64,000 bases of DNA, taken from assembly GCF_003947415.1 (NCBI RefSeq), contig NZ_QHKL01000002.1, forward strand, positions 930,001 to 994,000, in the 5' to 3' direction. Positions 24,501 through 34,343 of this stretch are shown here, piece by piece. The notes under the pieces were generated by a model. It saw nothing but the letters and a program-made list of their open reading frames with translations. It did not search any database and was not told the origin of the DNA. The position numbers were made by a program, and so were the translations under genes. Each line of letters opens with the position of its first letter. Position 1 is the stretch's first letter. This stretch comes from Amycolatopsis sp. WAC 01376 (GTDB lineage Bacteria > Actinomycetota > Actinomycetes > Mycobacteriales > Pseudonocardiaceae).

Positions 24501-26888
24501 ATGCCTGCACGCACTTCGACCCGCGTCGCCGGGTTGCTCACCGCGCTTGTCGTCCCCGCCGGGCTGCTCACGCCCGCCGCGGCGGCGGCGCCCGGCGGCG
24601 ACCCCGTGGACGCGGTCAACACCTTCATCGGCACCAAGGACGACGGCAACACCTTCCCCGGCGCCTCGGCCCCGTTCGGGATGACGCAGGTCAGCCCGAT
24701 CTCATCGCATTACGCCGGCTACCGCTACGACGACACCGCGATCCGCGGCTTCGGGCATTTCTTCCTGTCCGGCGCGGGCTGCTGGGAGCAGGGCGGCCTC
24801 GTGTCGTCGCTGCCCACCACCGGCGCCGTCGGCCCGGGCGCGGCGTTCGACACCGCCGAACCCGAGACGTTCGACCACAAGAAGTACGCCTCGCCGTACA
24901 CGCACGAGGGTGAGGTCGGGAAACCCGGCTACTACAAGGTGCGGCTCACCGGCTACGGCGGCGTCGACGCGGAGACCACCGCGACCACGCGGACCGGTGT
25001 CGAGCGGTACACCTTCGCGAAATCGGGCGATGCGAACGTTTTCGTCAACGTCGGGCAGGCCAACGACAAGGAACCCGTGACGGCGAGCCAGATCCGCGTC
25101 GTCGGGGACCGGACGGTCGAAGGCATGGTGGAGTCGCAGGCGTTCTGCGGCGGCAAACCGTACAAGACCTGGTTCACGACGACGTTCGACAAGCCGTTCA
25201 AATCCTTCGGCACCTGGTCGCCGACGGGTGGCACGCCGGGCTCGAAGGAGTCCGCGGGCGGTGAGGGCCTTCGTGGCGCTTGGCTGACCTTCGGCGGCGG
25301 ACAGGTCACCGCGACGACGGCGATCTCCCATGTGGACGCTTCCGGCGCCCGGCTGAACCTGGCGGCCGAGAAGGGCCGCTCGTTCGACGCGGTCCGCGAC
25401 GGCGCACAGCGCGCCTGGCGCAAGGAACTGTCCTCAGTGGACATCAAGGGCGCGTCGAAGGACGACCGCACGGTGTTCTACACCTCGCTCTACCACGCGC
25501 TTCTGCAGCCGCTGACAGGCAACGACGCAGACGGCCGGTACCGCGGTTTCGACGACAAGATCCACCGGGCGGTGGGCTGGACCTACTACGAGTTCTTCTC
25601 GTTGTGGGACACCTATCGCACGCAGAACCAGCTGCTCGCCCTCTTGCGGCCGGCGCGGGCGAAGGACGTCGCGAAGTCCGTGCTCGCCATCCACGACCAG
25701 GGCGGCTGGCTGCCGCGCTGGGCATACGCGAACCAGGAGACGAACACGATGACCGGCGATCCGGTCACCCCGTTCCTGGTCGACCTGTGGCGGTTCGGCG
25801 CGCTGTCCGGACAAGAACTCAAGGCGTACCAAGCGCTTCTGCAGAACTCGCGGGAGATCCCACCCGCGTCCTCGCCGTTCCAGGGGCGCTCGGGGAACGC
25901 GAGCTATCAGAAGGACGGGTTCGTCCAGTACGACAAGGACTTCCCGAAGAAGGGGCAGGACACCGACCCGAACCACGGCGCTTCGGCCACGTTGGAATAC
26001 GCGCTCGCGGACTGCTCGCTGTCCATCATGGCCGCCGGGCTCGGCAAGAAGGACGACGCGAAGGCCTTGGCGGGCAAGGGACGCAACTATCGCACGCTGT
26101 GGGATTCCTCGGTGACCGACCGCGGCTTCACCGGCTTCTACCGGCCCAAGCTCGAAGGCGGCGAATGGTTCAGCCCGGCGGGCAAGCCGTTCGATCCGCA
26201 GAGCCAGGACGGGTTCCACGAGGGCACGTCGTGGCAGTACCAGTGGCTGACCCAGCAGGACGTTCCCGGGCTGGTCGAACGGATGGGCGGCAAGGAGAAC
26301 GTCGGCAAGCGGCTCGACGACTTCTTCGCCTACGGGGATCTGGTCAAGGATCCGGCGAAGACCGTGCGCGAAGAATGGGTCGTCGGCCCGTACAACTACT
26401 ACAACCAGTTCCGGTACAACCCGAACAACGAGCCCGACCTCCACTCGCCGTGGATGTACACGCTGACCGGGCAGCCGTGGAAGACCTCGGCCGTGGTGCG
26501 CGCCGCGCACACGCTGTTCACCAACGCGCCGAACGGTGTCACCGGCAACGACGACCTCGGGACCATGTCCGCGTGGTACGTCTTCAGTGCGCTGGGCCTG
26601 TACCCGGCGGTGCCGGGCACCGGGCAGTTCGTGCTCAACGCGCCGCGGTTCGAGAAGTCGGTGGTGCATCTGGAGAACGGCCGTGACATCACGATCAAGG
26701 CCGGCGGCGCCGACGCGTCGAAGCTGCAGTACGTCCAAGGAATGGGATCCGGCTCGCAGCGGGCCTACGTCGGCTTGGAACAGTTGACGCGGGGGACCAC
26801 TTTGGACTTCAAGCTCACCGAAAACGCCGCCGAGGCGACATGGGCGACGGGGCCCGAGGGGGCGCCGAAGTCGCCCTGCGCTGGGTGA
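24501..26888 (+). CDS. Secreted GH92 alpha-mannosidase
   Basis: The 795-residue protein starts with a signal peptide (about 27 residues, ending AAAAAPGG) and then shows the glycoside hydrolase family 92 architecture: DAVNTFIGTKDDGNTFPGA near the start, GFGHFFLSGAGC, and the catalytic-domain phrases GWTYYEFFSLWDTYRTQN, HEGTSWQYQW and GNDDLGTMSAWYVFSALGLYP, which carry conserved acidic residues. GH92 enzymes are calcium-dependent inverting exo-mannosidases that act on mannan or N-glycan branches. The start is the ATG at 24501, 11 bases after AGGAGG. It releases mannose for the divergent importer operon under the same repressor. Confidence 0.92.
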   Translation: MPARTSTRVAGLLTALVVPAGLLTPAAAAAPGGDPVDAVNTFIGTKDDGNTFPGASAPFGMTQVSPISSHYAGYRYDDTAIRGFGHFFLSGAGCWEQGGLVSSLPTTGAVGPGAAFDTAEPETFDHKKYASPYTHEGEVGKPGYYKVRLTGYGGVDAETTATTRTGVERYTFAKSGDANVFVNVGQANDKEPVTASQIRVVGDRTVEGMVESQAFCGGKPYKTWFTTTFDKPFKSFGTWSPTGGTPGSKESAGGEGLRGAWLTFGGGQVTATTAISHVDASGARLNLAAEKGRSFDAVRDGAQRAWRKELSSVDIKGASKDDRTVFYTSLYHALLQPLTGNDADGRYRGFDDKIHRAVGWTYYEFFSLWDTYRTQNQLLALLRPARAKDVAKSVLAIHDQGGWLPRWAYANQETNTMTGDPVTPFLVDLWRFGALSGQELKAYQALLQNSREIPPASSPFQGRSGNASYQKDGFVQYDKDFPKKGQDTDPNHGASATLEYALADCSLSIMAAGLGKKDDAKALAGKGRNYRTLWDSSVTDRGFTGFYRPKLEGGEWFSPAGKPFDPQSQDGFHEGTSWQYQWLTQQDVPGLVERMGGKENVGKRLDDFFAYGDLVKDPAKTVREEWVVGPYNYYNQFRYNPNNEPDLHSPWMYTLTGQPWKTSAVVRAAHTLFTNAPNGVTGNDDLGTMSAWYVFSALGLYPAVPGTGQFVLNAPRFEKSVVHLENGRDITIKAGGADASKLQYVQGMGSGSQRAYVGLEQLTRGTTLDFKLTENAAEATWATGPEGAPKSPCAG

Positions 26889-26913
26889 TCCGAGTGGTTT
26901 AGACCGGTTCGTT

Positions 26914-26945
26914 CCGGGGGTCGTGAGGAGCATCACGGCCCCCGG
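26914..26945 (+). terminator. Terminator hairpin after the GH92 gene
   Basis: Arms 26914-26926 and 26933-26945 pair over 13 positions with one G-U wobble around a six-base loop, 25 bp after the stop codon. The remaining sequence to 27090 holds only the promoter of the next gene. Confidence 0.65.
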
Positions 26946-27090
26946 TGTTCCGGTGAGGGCCGTCACGCCTCACACTGGTATTACCACGTCCGACAGCGCT
27001 GTTGACGTTCTTGGCGAGTCCGCCTTGGACAGTGCTCGTCGGACGTAGTCATGTGCACACACGTAGTGGTGAGACCCCACAGGAGGAGAA

Positions 27091-27456
27091 GTGTCCAGCA
27101 AGGCCGCTCTAGTATTCCGCGTGGCCGCGGTAGCCGAAGCCCTTTCCTGGGCCGGGCTGCTGGTCGGGATGTTCCTCAAGTACGCCGTCAAGCTCGGCGA
27201 GGGCGGCGTTCCCGTCCTCGGCATGGTGCACGGTGTCGTGTTCGTCCTCTACGTGCTGGTCTCCCTGTCCGTGGCGAAGCCGCTCGGCTGGCGCCCGAAG
27301 ACCCTGATCCTCGCGCTGCTGTCCAGCATCCCGCCGCTGTTCACCTGGCTGTTCGAGTCCTGGGCGCTGCGCAACGGCAAGCTGGACGGCCCGCAGCGGC
27401 TCACGCACGGTGGTGTCGGCCTGTTCGACCGCACTCCGGAAACCGCCGCCGTCTGA
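27091..27456 (+). CDS. DUF3817 membrane protein
   Basis: The 121-residue protein has three transmembrane helices and matches the DUF3817 pattern (FRVAAVAEALSWAGLLVGM, VHGVVFVLYV, LFTWLFE). Some family members are annotated as integral membrane proteins of unknown role. GTG start follows AGGAGGAGAA. It ends convergently with a MarR gene, separated by a palindrome. Confidence 0.8.
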   Translation: MSSKAALVFRVAAVAEALSWAGLLVGMFLKYAVKLGEGGVPVLGMVHGVVFVLYVLVSLSVAKPLGWRPKTLILALLSSIPPLFTWLFESWALRNGKLDGPQRLTHGGVGLFDRTPETAAV

Positions 27457-27462
27457 TCTTCG

Positions 27463-27525
27463 GCAAGTACATGAAGGCCCCCTTCATTGCGCTAGACGCA
27501 ATGAAGGGGGCCTTCATGTACTTGC
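27463..27525. repeat. 29-bp-arm palindrome, family 3
   Basis: Arms at 27463-27491 and 27497-27525 are perfectly complementary around ctaga; the core is atgaaggcccccttcattgc. It fills the gap between convergent genes and is a probable two-way terminator. Its relative is at 29911-29965. Confidence 0.82.
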
Positions 27526-27529
27526 GGGC

Positions 27530-28030
27530 TTATTCGGTGAAGTCGCCGGTGGCCTTGCGGACCTTGGTGAGCAGGTCGGTCAGCTGCTCGGTCTGCTTGC
27601 CGGTGAGCCCGGTCAGCCCGAAGTCGATTTCGGTGACCGCCTTCGTGGCCTCTTCGCGCCGTGCGCGGCCTTCGTCGGTGATCTCGACCAGCGTGGTCCG
27701 GCGGTCGGTCGGATGCGGCACACGCTTGACCAGGCCGTCCTTCTCGAGCCTGTCGACGATGTTGGTGACGCTCGTCGGATGCAGCTGGAGCCGCTCGCCC
27801 ATCACCCGCATCGGCAGGTGGGAGGCGCGGGCGAAAGTCAGCAGGACCAGCGCCTCGTACCGGGCGAAGGTCAGCCCGTGCGGTTTGAGCGCGCCGTCCA
27901 CCGCGGACTGGATGATCTGTTGCACGCGCATGATCCCGGTCACCGCGGCCATGGTTTCGGACGGCCCGATACGGGCTTCCCACAGCTGCGCCGCGCGGGC
28001 GATCGGGTCGAACGGCAACGGACGGCTCAT
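27530..28030 (-). CDS. MarR-family regulator
   Basis: The 166-residue protein has the MarR winged helix (HPTSVTNIVDRLEKDGLVKRVPHPTDRRTTLVEI in outline at about 84-115, including the DRR wing). It is flanked by a thiamine-binding-type gene divergently and a DUF3817 gene convergently. The ligand and targets are unknown; no clear operator was found in the 87-bp gap to 28118. Confidence 0.88.
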   Translation of the reverse strand: MSRPLPFDPIARAAQLWEARIGPSETMAAVTGIMRVQQIIQSAVDGALKPHGLTFARYEALVLLTFARASHLPMRVMGERLQLHPTSVTNIVDRLEKDGLVKRVPHPTDRRTTLVEITDEGRARREEATKAVTEIDFGLTGLTGKQTEQLTDLLTKVRKATGDFTE

Positions 28031-28117
28031 GGCGGTCGAAGTTACCAGCGGGTACCCGTGCCACGCCGCACGACCGGGTGTTATGCGTGGGAAAAGTGTC
28101 TGAACGAGGAGCAGAAG

Positions 28118-28417
28118 ATGATCGTGGCCTTCAGTGTCAGCCCGTCCGCGGCCGAGGAAGACGGCGGGGTCAGCGAGGCCGTCGCCCGCGCGGTGAAAGC
28201 GGTGCGCGAGTCCGGCCTGCCCAATTCCACCAACGCCATGTTCACCAACATCGAGGGCTCGTGGGACGAAGTGATGGACGTCGTCAAACGTGCCGTGGAG
28301 GCCGCGGGTGAGGGCTCGTCACGGGTCGGGCTGGTACTCAAGGCCGACATCCGGCCGGGTTACGAAGGCCAGTTGACCGCGAAGGTGGAACGCGTCGAGA
28401 AGCACCTGAGCGAGTAG
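28118..28417 (+). CDS. MTH1187/YkoF-type thiamine-binding protein
   Basis: The 99-residue protein begins MIVAFSVSP and shows the compact ferredoxin-like pattern of the MTH1187 family (TNAMFTNIEGSWDEVMDVVK, then VLKADIRPGYEG). Structures in the family bind thiamine or related pyrimidines, though many members have no tested role. The ATG at 28118 is preceded by GAGGAG. It converges with the next gene, one base apart. Confidence 0.8.
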   Translation: MIVAFSVSPSAAEEDGGVSEAVARAVKAVRESGLPNSTNAMFTNIEGSWDEVMDVVKRAVEAAGEGSSRVGLVLKADIRPGYEGQLTAKVERVEKHLSE

Positions 28418-28418
28418 G

Positions 28419-28835
28419 TCAGGGGAGCGGCGGGGTGAAGGACACCAGCCACAGCTCGCCCTTGACCGCGATGGCCACCGCGTAACCGAACGCGCTGCCG
28501 TCGGCCAGTTTCCCGCTGACGGTCGCCGAAGTCGGCGCGAGATCGTCCGGCGCGAACTTCACCGTGACGTCATGGGCGCCGCGGCCCGCCAGCGCGTCGA
28601 TATAGGACTTCGCGAAGTCGCCCGCCGACGCGGGCGGGTAGTCGATGAGTTCGGAGAGGGCCTCGACGTCGTGCTCGTTGAGTGCGGCGGTGAGGCCGTC
28701 CCGGAGTTGTGCCGGGCTGCCGACGCCGGGGTCGGGTTGATGGGCGATCAGCACCGTGATCACGCTCACCCAGACGATGGCGACGGCGATCGCGACGGCC
28801 ACCGTCGCCGTCCTGCGGGTCGGAATGTCGATCAC
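28419..28835 (-). CDS. Membrane-anchored protein of unknown function
   Basis: The 138-residue protein has one N-terminal transmembrane helix (about 9-31) and an outside domain with a pattern of small NTF2-like proteins ([25 protein letters not shown], then strand-rich end [14 protein letters not shown]). I chose the GTG at 28835; the frame is open further upstream. It shares a promoter region with the divergent thioredoxin-like gene. Confidence 0.6.
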   Translation of the reverse strand: MIDIPTRRTATVAVAIAVAIVWVSVITVLIAHQPDPGVGSPAQLRDGLTAALNEHDVEALSELIDYPPASAGDFAKSYIDALAGRGAHDVTVKFAPDDLAPTSATVSGKLADGSAFGYAVAIAVKGELWLVSFTPPLP

Positions 28836-28932
28836 CCCCTCGTGGCGAGCCTGCCGGAACGGAACCGTCCTGCCAAGCGGGCAGCCGGGGGCATGCGGTG
28901 AAACCCTCGGGGATGCGTGCCAGGATGGAACC

Positions 28933-29904
28933 GTGACACACCCACGCGGATCAGCATCGAAGACGGCGGCCCTTTCCGCCGCGCTTTCCGGCGCGGTCGA
29001 CCTTTCCGCGCTCAAGGCGCGTGCCGAAGCGCCGCAGAAACAGCCCCCGCCCCCTCCGCGCCCGGCGGACGGTGCCGCACCAGGCGCCCCCGCCGCGGGT
29101 GGCGCCGTGATCGACGTCACCGAAGCGACCTTCCAGTCCGAGGTCGTCGAACGATCCATGCAGCAGCTGGTCGTCGTCGACCTGTGGGCCGAATGGTGCG
29201 GCCCGTGCAAACAGCTCAGCCCGGTACTGGAGCGCCTCGCCGCCGAGTCCGGTGGCGCCTGGGTGCTCGCGAAGGTGGACGTCGACGCGAACCCGCGTAT
29301 CGCGCAGCTCTTCGGCGCGCAGTCGATCCCGACGGTCATCGCCATCGGCGGCGGCCAGCCGGTCGACGCGTTCTCGGGTGCGCTGCCCGAACCCGAGATC
29401 CGCAAGTGGCTCGGTTCGCTGCTCGACGCGCTGCGCGACCGCCTCCCCGGCATCAAGGCCGCCGAGGAGAACGGCGGCGGCGTCGAGGTGCCGGAGGACC
29501 CGCGGTTCACCGAGGCCGAGGAGGCCTTCGAACGCGGTGACTTCGAGGCGGCGCAGGCGGCCTACGAGCGCATCCTCGACGTCGAGCCGGCGAACGAGGA
29601 GGCCAAGACCGCCCTCGCGCAGGTCAAGTTCACCGCCCGCGCCGAGGCCGCCGGCCCGGACGCCATCGCGAAGGCCGACGCGAACCCGGCCGACCTCGAC
29701 GCGCAGCTCGCCGCCGCCGACCTCGAGGTCGCCGGGCAGCAGCCCGAGGCGGGCTTCGCGCGGCTGATCGCCGTCGTGCGGCGTACCGCGGGCGACGAGC
29801 GCAACAAGGTGCGGGAACACCTGGTGGCGCTGTTCGATTTGTTCGACTCGGCGGACGAGCGCGTCATGAAGGCGCGACGGGATCTGGCGAGCGCCCTGTA
29901 CTGA
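28933..29904 (+). CDS. CnoX-like tetratricopeptide thioredoxin
   Basis: The 323-residue protein joins a thioredoxin domain (about 60-165) to tetratricopeptide-like repeats (about 175-320, [24 protein letters not shown]). The redox motif is intact, WCGPC at 88-92. E. coli CnoX (YbbN) is a holdase linked to GroEL and DnaK and lacks or weakens this motif in some species, so this one may also have disulfide activity. The first 55 residues are Ala/Pro-rich and disordered. GTG start at 28933. Confidence 0.87.
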   Translation: MTHPRGSASKTAALSAALSGAVDLSALKARAEAPQKQPPPPPRPADGAAPGAPAAGGAVIDVTEATFQSEVVERSMQQLVVVDLWAEWCGPCKQLSPVLERLAAESGGAWVLAKVDVDANPRIAQLFGAQSIPTVIAIGGGQPVDAFSGALPEPEIRKWLGSLLDALRDRLPGIKAAEENGGGVEVPEDPRFTEAEEAFERGDFEAAQAAYERILDVEPANEEAKTALAQVKFTARAEAAGPDAIAKADANPADLDAQLAAADLEVAGQQPEAGFARLIAVVRRTAGDERNKVREHLVALFDLFDSADERVMKARRDLASALY

Positions 29905-29910
29905 GGTTCT

Positions 29911-29965
29911 GTACATGAAGGCCCCCTTGCTTGCGCTAGGCGCAAGGAAGGGGGCCTTCATGTAC
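29911..29965. repeat. Palindrome, family 3
   Basis: Arms 29911-29935 and 29941-29965 match at 24 of 25 positions around ctagg; the outer 18 bases (gtacatgaaggccccctt) are identical to the family copy at 27463-27525. It is six bases after the stop of the thioredoxin-like gene. Confidence 0.82.
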
Positions 29966-30001
29966 TTGGGTGGCGGTTTGGCGAGTCCGCAACCCCCGAA
30001 C

Positions 30002-30054
30002 GCTAGGAACGGTCCTTTCCTTGCAAATTTCGCAAGGAAAGGACCGTTCCTAGC
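30002..30054. repeat. Palindrome, family 2
   Basis: Perfect 23-nt arms (30002-30024, 30032-30054) around aaatttc carry gctaggaacggtcctttcc, the inverted arrangement of the copy at 19284-19336. It lies just downstream of the metallopeptidase gene, back to back with the family 3 palindrome that ends the convergent gene. Confidence 0.82.
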
Positions 30055-30079
30055 ACTTCAGAGGCCGTGACCGGACCGA

Positions 30080-31549
30080 TCAGCCGTACTGCGTCGAGCA
30101 CACCGAGGAGCTCTCCAGGTAGCCCTTCCGCAGCGCCTCGACCCGCTCGAAACCGTTGTCCACGCGCTTGCCGTTGACGTCGGCGGAGACCAGGCTCTCC
30201 GGGCTCAGCAGATCCGAGATGGCCTCGTCGAGGTCACCGGCGGAAAGCCGCAGCGTCGCGCCGGGCACCGAGCTGGCCTTCGCCCACGCGCCGACCAGGC
30301 AGGCGGTGCGGAGTCCCGCGTTCGCGTTGTCGATCGACGCGCCGACACCCTTCTGGATGCCCATCGCGTACCGGGACGCGATTTCCGAGAACGCGGCGAA
30401 GTCGCCCTTGCCCTCGCTGTGCCCGCTCTCCCATTCCGCCTGCTGGTCGACCGGCTGGGCGAGTTCACGCAGCTTGGCCATGTCGATGCTGACGGTGTTG
30501 TTCGACGGGCAGTACGACGCGGGCGGGGTGCTGGGGCCGCCGGAGCAGCTGCCGTTGCCGTCCTCGGTGATCTCCGGGCCCGGGACTCCGGCGCCCTTGA
30601 AGGCGTCGTCGAGGCTCTTCTTGAGGATCGCGATGATCTCGGCGTTGAGCTTCGCGTCGCCCTTGCCCTTGTCACCCTTGTCGAACGGGCGCTCGGTGAT
30701 CCGCGCCTTGATGTTCTCCTCGTTCATCTGCGCGCATTCCTTCGGGCCCTTCTCGAAGCCGACCTGGAACGCGTACGTGCGGTCGAACGCCGTGCCGTGC
30801 GCGCCCTGTTTGGTCGCGCTGGTGCCCGCCTGGTCGCGGATCAGGAACAGCGACGCCATGACCTGGTTGAGGCCTTCGGAGGTGGAGACGCGGTAGAACT
30901 TGCTCTTGTCCTCGGCGACCCAGCGGAAGTAGCCGCCGGCGAAGCAGTCGGCCTGCTGCTCCTTGACGATCGACGGGGTGTTCTTCTTGATGTTGGCCTT
31001 CTCGGCGAGCCGGTACTGCACGGCGTGCCCGAGTTCGTGCGAGAGCACGACGGCGCCCGCCATCTTCCCGAACCGTTCGCGCAGCATGGGTAGCAGCACG
31101 CCGCGGTCCCACGCCACCAGGTCACCCGGCGGGCAGTAGAACGCGTTGACGAGCTTCTTGACGCTGCCGCATTCGGTCTCTTCGTCGTCGGTCTTCGCGC
31201 TGTAGGACAGCAGCGCCTTCAGCGGCTCGTACGGCTGGCCGAAGTCGCGCGGCATGACCTCGGTCCAGTAGGCCTGCGCGTCGGCGATCGCGGCGATGGC
31301 GAGCTGGTCGTCCTCGGAGCCGTCCTCGTTGCGGACCTGCAGATCCGGTTTGGGCGCGCCCGGCTTCAGACCGCTCTCGAAATGCGTGACCGGAAGTCCG
31401 GCGATGTCACCGGCGCCCGGCTGGCTGCCTTCCTTGCCGGTCGAGCTTCCCTTGTCGCTGCAGGCGCTCAGCCCGAGGGCCAGCACCGTCACGACCGCGA
31501 TCAGAGCCGGGCGGCGAAAGCCCCGCGCTCCCCCTTGGAACATGTTCAC
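30080..31549 (-). CDS. Neutral zinc metallopeptidase lipoprotein
   Basis: The 489-residue protein has a lipoprotein signal (LGLSAC, C30) and a zinc protease core with HELGH at 171-175 and a probable third ligand E198 in KEQQADCFAG, as in the YpfJ-type neutral metallopeptidase family. A long C-terminal helical part with several cysteines follows. It should be anchored outside the membrane. Physiological substrates of this family are unknown. It is divergent from the glucan phosphorylase gene. Confidence 0.87.
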   Translation of the reverse strand: MNMFQGGARGFRRPALIAVVTVLALGLSACSDKGSSTGKEGSQPGAGDIAGLPVTHFESGLKPGAPKPDLQVRNEDGSEDDQLAIAAIADAQAYWTEVMPRDFGQPYEPLKALLSYSAKTDDEETECGSVKKLVNAFYCPPGDLVAWDRGVLLPMLRERFGKMAGAVVLSHELGHAVQYRLAEKANIKKNTPSIVKEQQADCFAGGYFRWVAEDKSKFYRVSTSEGLNQVMASLFLIRDQAGTSATKQGAHGTAFDRTYAFQVGFEKGPKECAQMNEENIKARITERPFDKGDKGKGDAKLNAEIIAILKKSLDDAFKGAGVPGPEITEDGNGSCSGGPSTPPASYCPSNNTVSIDMAKLRELAQPVDQQAEWESGHSEGKGDFAAFSEIASRYAMGIQKGVGASIDNANAGLRTACLVGAWAKASSVPGATLRLSAGDLDEAISDLLSPESLVSADVNGKRVDNGFERVEALRKGYLESSSVCSTQYG

Positions 31550-31687
31550 TCGCTTGTCGTCAGGGCCCCGACCGGGCCGCGTACTCCGGCAAGCAGGGAC
31601 CCTACCCAGCGCTTATGGCCCGCGTGCAGGTAATCCCCGAAGTGGGTCTCGTGCAGGGCGGGGTTCCTGCCGATATGGTCGCTCCTC

Positions 31688-34228
31688 ATGAGAGCAGTCC
31701 GCCGGTTCACCGTCCGCGCGAGCCTGCCGGAGTCGCTCTCCGGCCTCGGTGACCTCGCCACGAATTTGCGCTGGACCTGGCATCCGCCCACGCGCGACCT
31801 GTTCGCGTCGATGGACGCGGAGTTGTTCAACCGCGTCCGCGACCCGCTGCGGATGCTCACCGCGCTGCCACCGGCCCGGCTCGACGAGCTCGCCGTCGAC
31901 GACGCCTTCCTCGCCCACGCGCGCGAGGAGGTCGCCGATCTGGACCGGTACCTCGCCGAGCCGCGCTGGTACCAGAAGCAGGACGACGCCGACCTTCCGC
32001 CGGCCGTCGCGTACTTCTCGATGGAGTTCGGCGTCACCGAGGCACTGCCGAACTACTCCGGCGGCCTCGGCGTGCTCGCCGGGGACCATCTGAAGGCGGC
32101 TTCGGATCTCGGCGTGCCGATGATCGGCGTGGGGCTGCTCTACCGCGCCGGGTACTTCCGGCAGGCGCTGTCGCTCGACGGCTGGCAGGTCGAGCACTAC
32201 CCGGTCATCGACCCCAACGCGTTCCCGCTGGAGCTGCTGACCGACGGCGGCAAGCCGGTGCTGGTCGACGTCGCGATGCCCGCCGGGCGCACGCTGCACG
32301 CGCAGATCTGGAAGGCCCGCGTCGGCCGGATCCCGCTTCTGTTGCTGGACACCGACACCGAGGCCAACGACGAGGATCTGCGCGCGGTCACCGACCGGCT
32401 GTACGGCGGCGACGCCGACCATCGCATCCGGCAGGAGATCCTGGCCGGGATCGGCGGTTTCCGCGCCGTGCGGCGGTACTGCGAGCTGACCGGGCATCCG
32501 CAGCCGAAAGTGTTCCACACCAACGAAGGCCACGCCGGTTTCCTCGGGCTCGAACGGGCCCGCGAGATCATCCAGACCGACGGGCTGGCGTTCGACGAGG
32601 CACTGCCCGCCGTCCGCGCCGGCACCGTGTTCACCACGCACACCCCGGTCAGCGCCGGGATCGACCGGTTCCCCGTCGACCTCGTCCAGCGGTACTTCAC
32701 CGACGGCAGGCTGGTCCCGGACGTCGACCCGCGCCGTGTGCTCGCGCTCGGCGCGGAGGACAACCCCGGCCTCTTCAACATGGCGCATATGGGACTGCGG
32801 CTCGCGCAGCGCGCGAACGGCGTCTCGGCGCTGCACGGCCGGGTGTCGCGGCGGATGTTCTCCCGGCTGTGGCCAGGGTTCGACTTCGACGAGGTGCCGG
32901 TCTCCTCGGTCACCAACGGCGTCCACGGGCCGACCTGGGTCGCGCGTGAACTGAGCGCGCTGCTCGGGCGCAACCACGAGGAGCTGGGCCTCGACGGCGT
33001 TCCTGGCAAGCCGCTGCGGGACGGCGTCAGCGACGAGCAGCTGTGGGGGTTGCGTCGTGAGCTGCGCGAGAAGCTGGTCGCCGAGGTGCGGCGCCGGGTG
33101 CGCGCCGCGTGGATGCAGCGCGGCGCTTCCGCGCTCGAACTCGGGTGGACCGACACGGTCTTCGACCCGGACGTGCTGACCGTCGGCTTCGCGCGCCGCG
33201 TGCCGACGTACAAACGGCTGACGCTGATGCTGCGCGACCCGGAGCGCCTGCGCGCGCTGCTGCTCGACGAGCGGCGCCCGATCCAGCTCGTCGTCGCGGG
33301 CAAATCGCATCCGGCCGACGAGGGCGGCAAGCAGCTGATCCAGCAGATCGTCCGGTTCGTCGACGATCCCGAGGTCCGGCGCCGGATCGTCTTCCTGCCG
33401 GACTACGACATGTCCATGGCGCGCTACCTCTACCGCGGCTGCGACGTCTGGCTGAACACGCCGGTGCGGCAGCTGGAGGCGTGCGGCACCTCGGGGATGA
33501 AGTCCGCGCTCAACGGCGGCCTCAACCTGTCCATCCGCGACGGCTGGTGGGACGAGTGCTACGACGGCAGCAACGGCTGGGCGATCCCGACCGCGGACGG
33601 CGTCACCGATCCGCTGCGCCGCGACGAACTGGAGGCCGCGGCGCTCTACGACCTGCTCGGCCACCAGATCGCGCCGCTGTTCTACGACCGTGACGCGGGC
33701 GGTGTGCCCGGCGGCTGGCTGTCGATGGTGTGGCACACGCTGGAGACCCTCGGGCCGCGCGTGCAGGCCTCGCGGATGGTGCGGGAGTACGTCGAATCGG
33801 GTTATCTGCCCGCTTCACGGATGGTCGCGGAGGCCACGGACGACGGCTATCGCGGCGCGTTGTCGCTGGCCGACTACCGGACCAAACTCGACGTCTCGTG
33901 GCCGCGGGTGCGGATCTTCGACACCGAACTGCTCGTCGAGGACGCCGCGCCGATGGTCACCGGCACCGAGGTGACCATCCGGGCCCGGATCGACCTCGCC
34001 GGCCTCGAACCGTCCGAAGTGGACGTTCAGGCCGTCGTCGGGAAGGTGGGCGACGGGGACGAACTGAGCGACCCCGTCACCGTTCCGATGTCGGGCGACG
34101 GGATCGGCGCGTTCGCGGCGCGGCTGAAGCTGCCGCATCCGGGCTCGATCGGTTATACGGTTCGCGTGCTGCCGAAACACCGTCTGCTGGCCACGCCGGC
34201 GGAACTGGCTCGCGTCGTTCACGCTTAA
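31688..34228 (+). CDS. glgP: Alpha-glucan phosphorylase
   Basis: The 846-residue enzyme releases glucose 1-phosphate from glycogen or maltodextrin. The N-terminal about 110 residues are the DUF3417 extension seen in actinobacterial forms; the phosphorylase core has YFSMEFGVTEALPNYSGG, the PLP loop EACGTSGMKSALNGG with Schiff-base lysine K605, and the C-terminal beta domain (about 730-846). This is the alpha-glucan family type rather than the E. coli MalP type. It is monocistronic; a hairpin follows at 34296. Confidence 0.92.
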   Translation: MRAVRRFTVRASLPESLSGLGDLATNLRWTWHPPTRDLFASMDAELFNRVRDPLRMLTALPPARLDELAVDDAFLAHAREEVADLDRYLAEPRWYQKQDDADLPPAVAYFSMEFGVTEALPNYSGGLGVLAGDHLKAASDLGVPMIGVGLLYRAGYFRQALSLDGWQVEHYPVIDPNAFPLELLTDGGKPVLVDVAMPAGRTLHAQIWKARVGRIPLLLLDTDTEANDEDLRAVTDRLYGGDADHRIRQEILAGIGGFRAVRRYCELTGHPQPKVFHTNEGHAGFLGLERAREIIQTDGLAFDEALPAVRAGTVFTTHTPVSAGIDRFPVDLVQRYFTDGRLVPDVDPRRVLALGAEDNPGLFNMAHMGLRLAQRANGVSALHGRVSRRMFSRLWPGFDFDEVPVSSVTNGVHGPTWVARELSALLGRNHEELGLDGVPGKPLRDGVSDEQLWGLRRELREKLVAEVRRRVRAAWMQRGASALELGWTDTVFDPDVLTVGFARRVPTYKRLTLMLRDPERLRALLLDERRPIQLVVAGKSHPADEGGKQLIQQIVRFVDDPEVRRRIVFLPDYDMSMARYLYRGCDVWLNTPVRQLEACGTSGMKSALNGGLNLSIRDGWWDECYDGSNGWAIPTADGVTDPLRRDELEAAALYDLLGHQIAPLFYDRDAGGVPGGWLSMVWHTLETLGPRVQASRMVREYVESGYLPASRMVAEATDDGYRGALSLADYRTKLDVSWPRVRIFDTELLVEDAAPMVTGTEVTIRARIDLAGLEPSEVDVQAVVGKVGDGDELSDPVTVPMSGDGIGAFAARLKLPHPGSIGYTVRVLPKHRLLATPAELARVVHA

Positions 34229-34295
34229 GCCCTCGTCAAGCCGGTACCGAACAAAAGAAACCGCCGATTCTCGATTTCCGCCGAACACTACGGAA

Positions 34296-34325
34296 CGGCC
34301 CGGTGAAATACACTTTGCCGGGCCG
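34296..34325 (+). terminator. Hairpin after glgP
   Basis: cggcccgg (34296-34303) pairs with ccgggccg (34318-34325) around a 14-nt AT-rich loop, 68 bp after the glgP stop and 18 bp before the next start. It may be a terminator or a leader hairpin of the next gene. Confidence 0.45.
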
Positions 34326-34343
34326 ATCCTGAATGGCGGAGGA

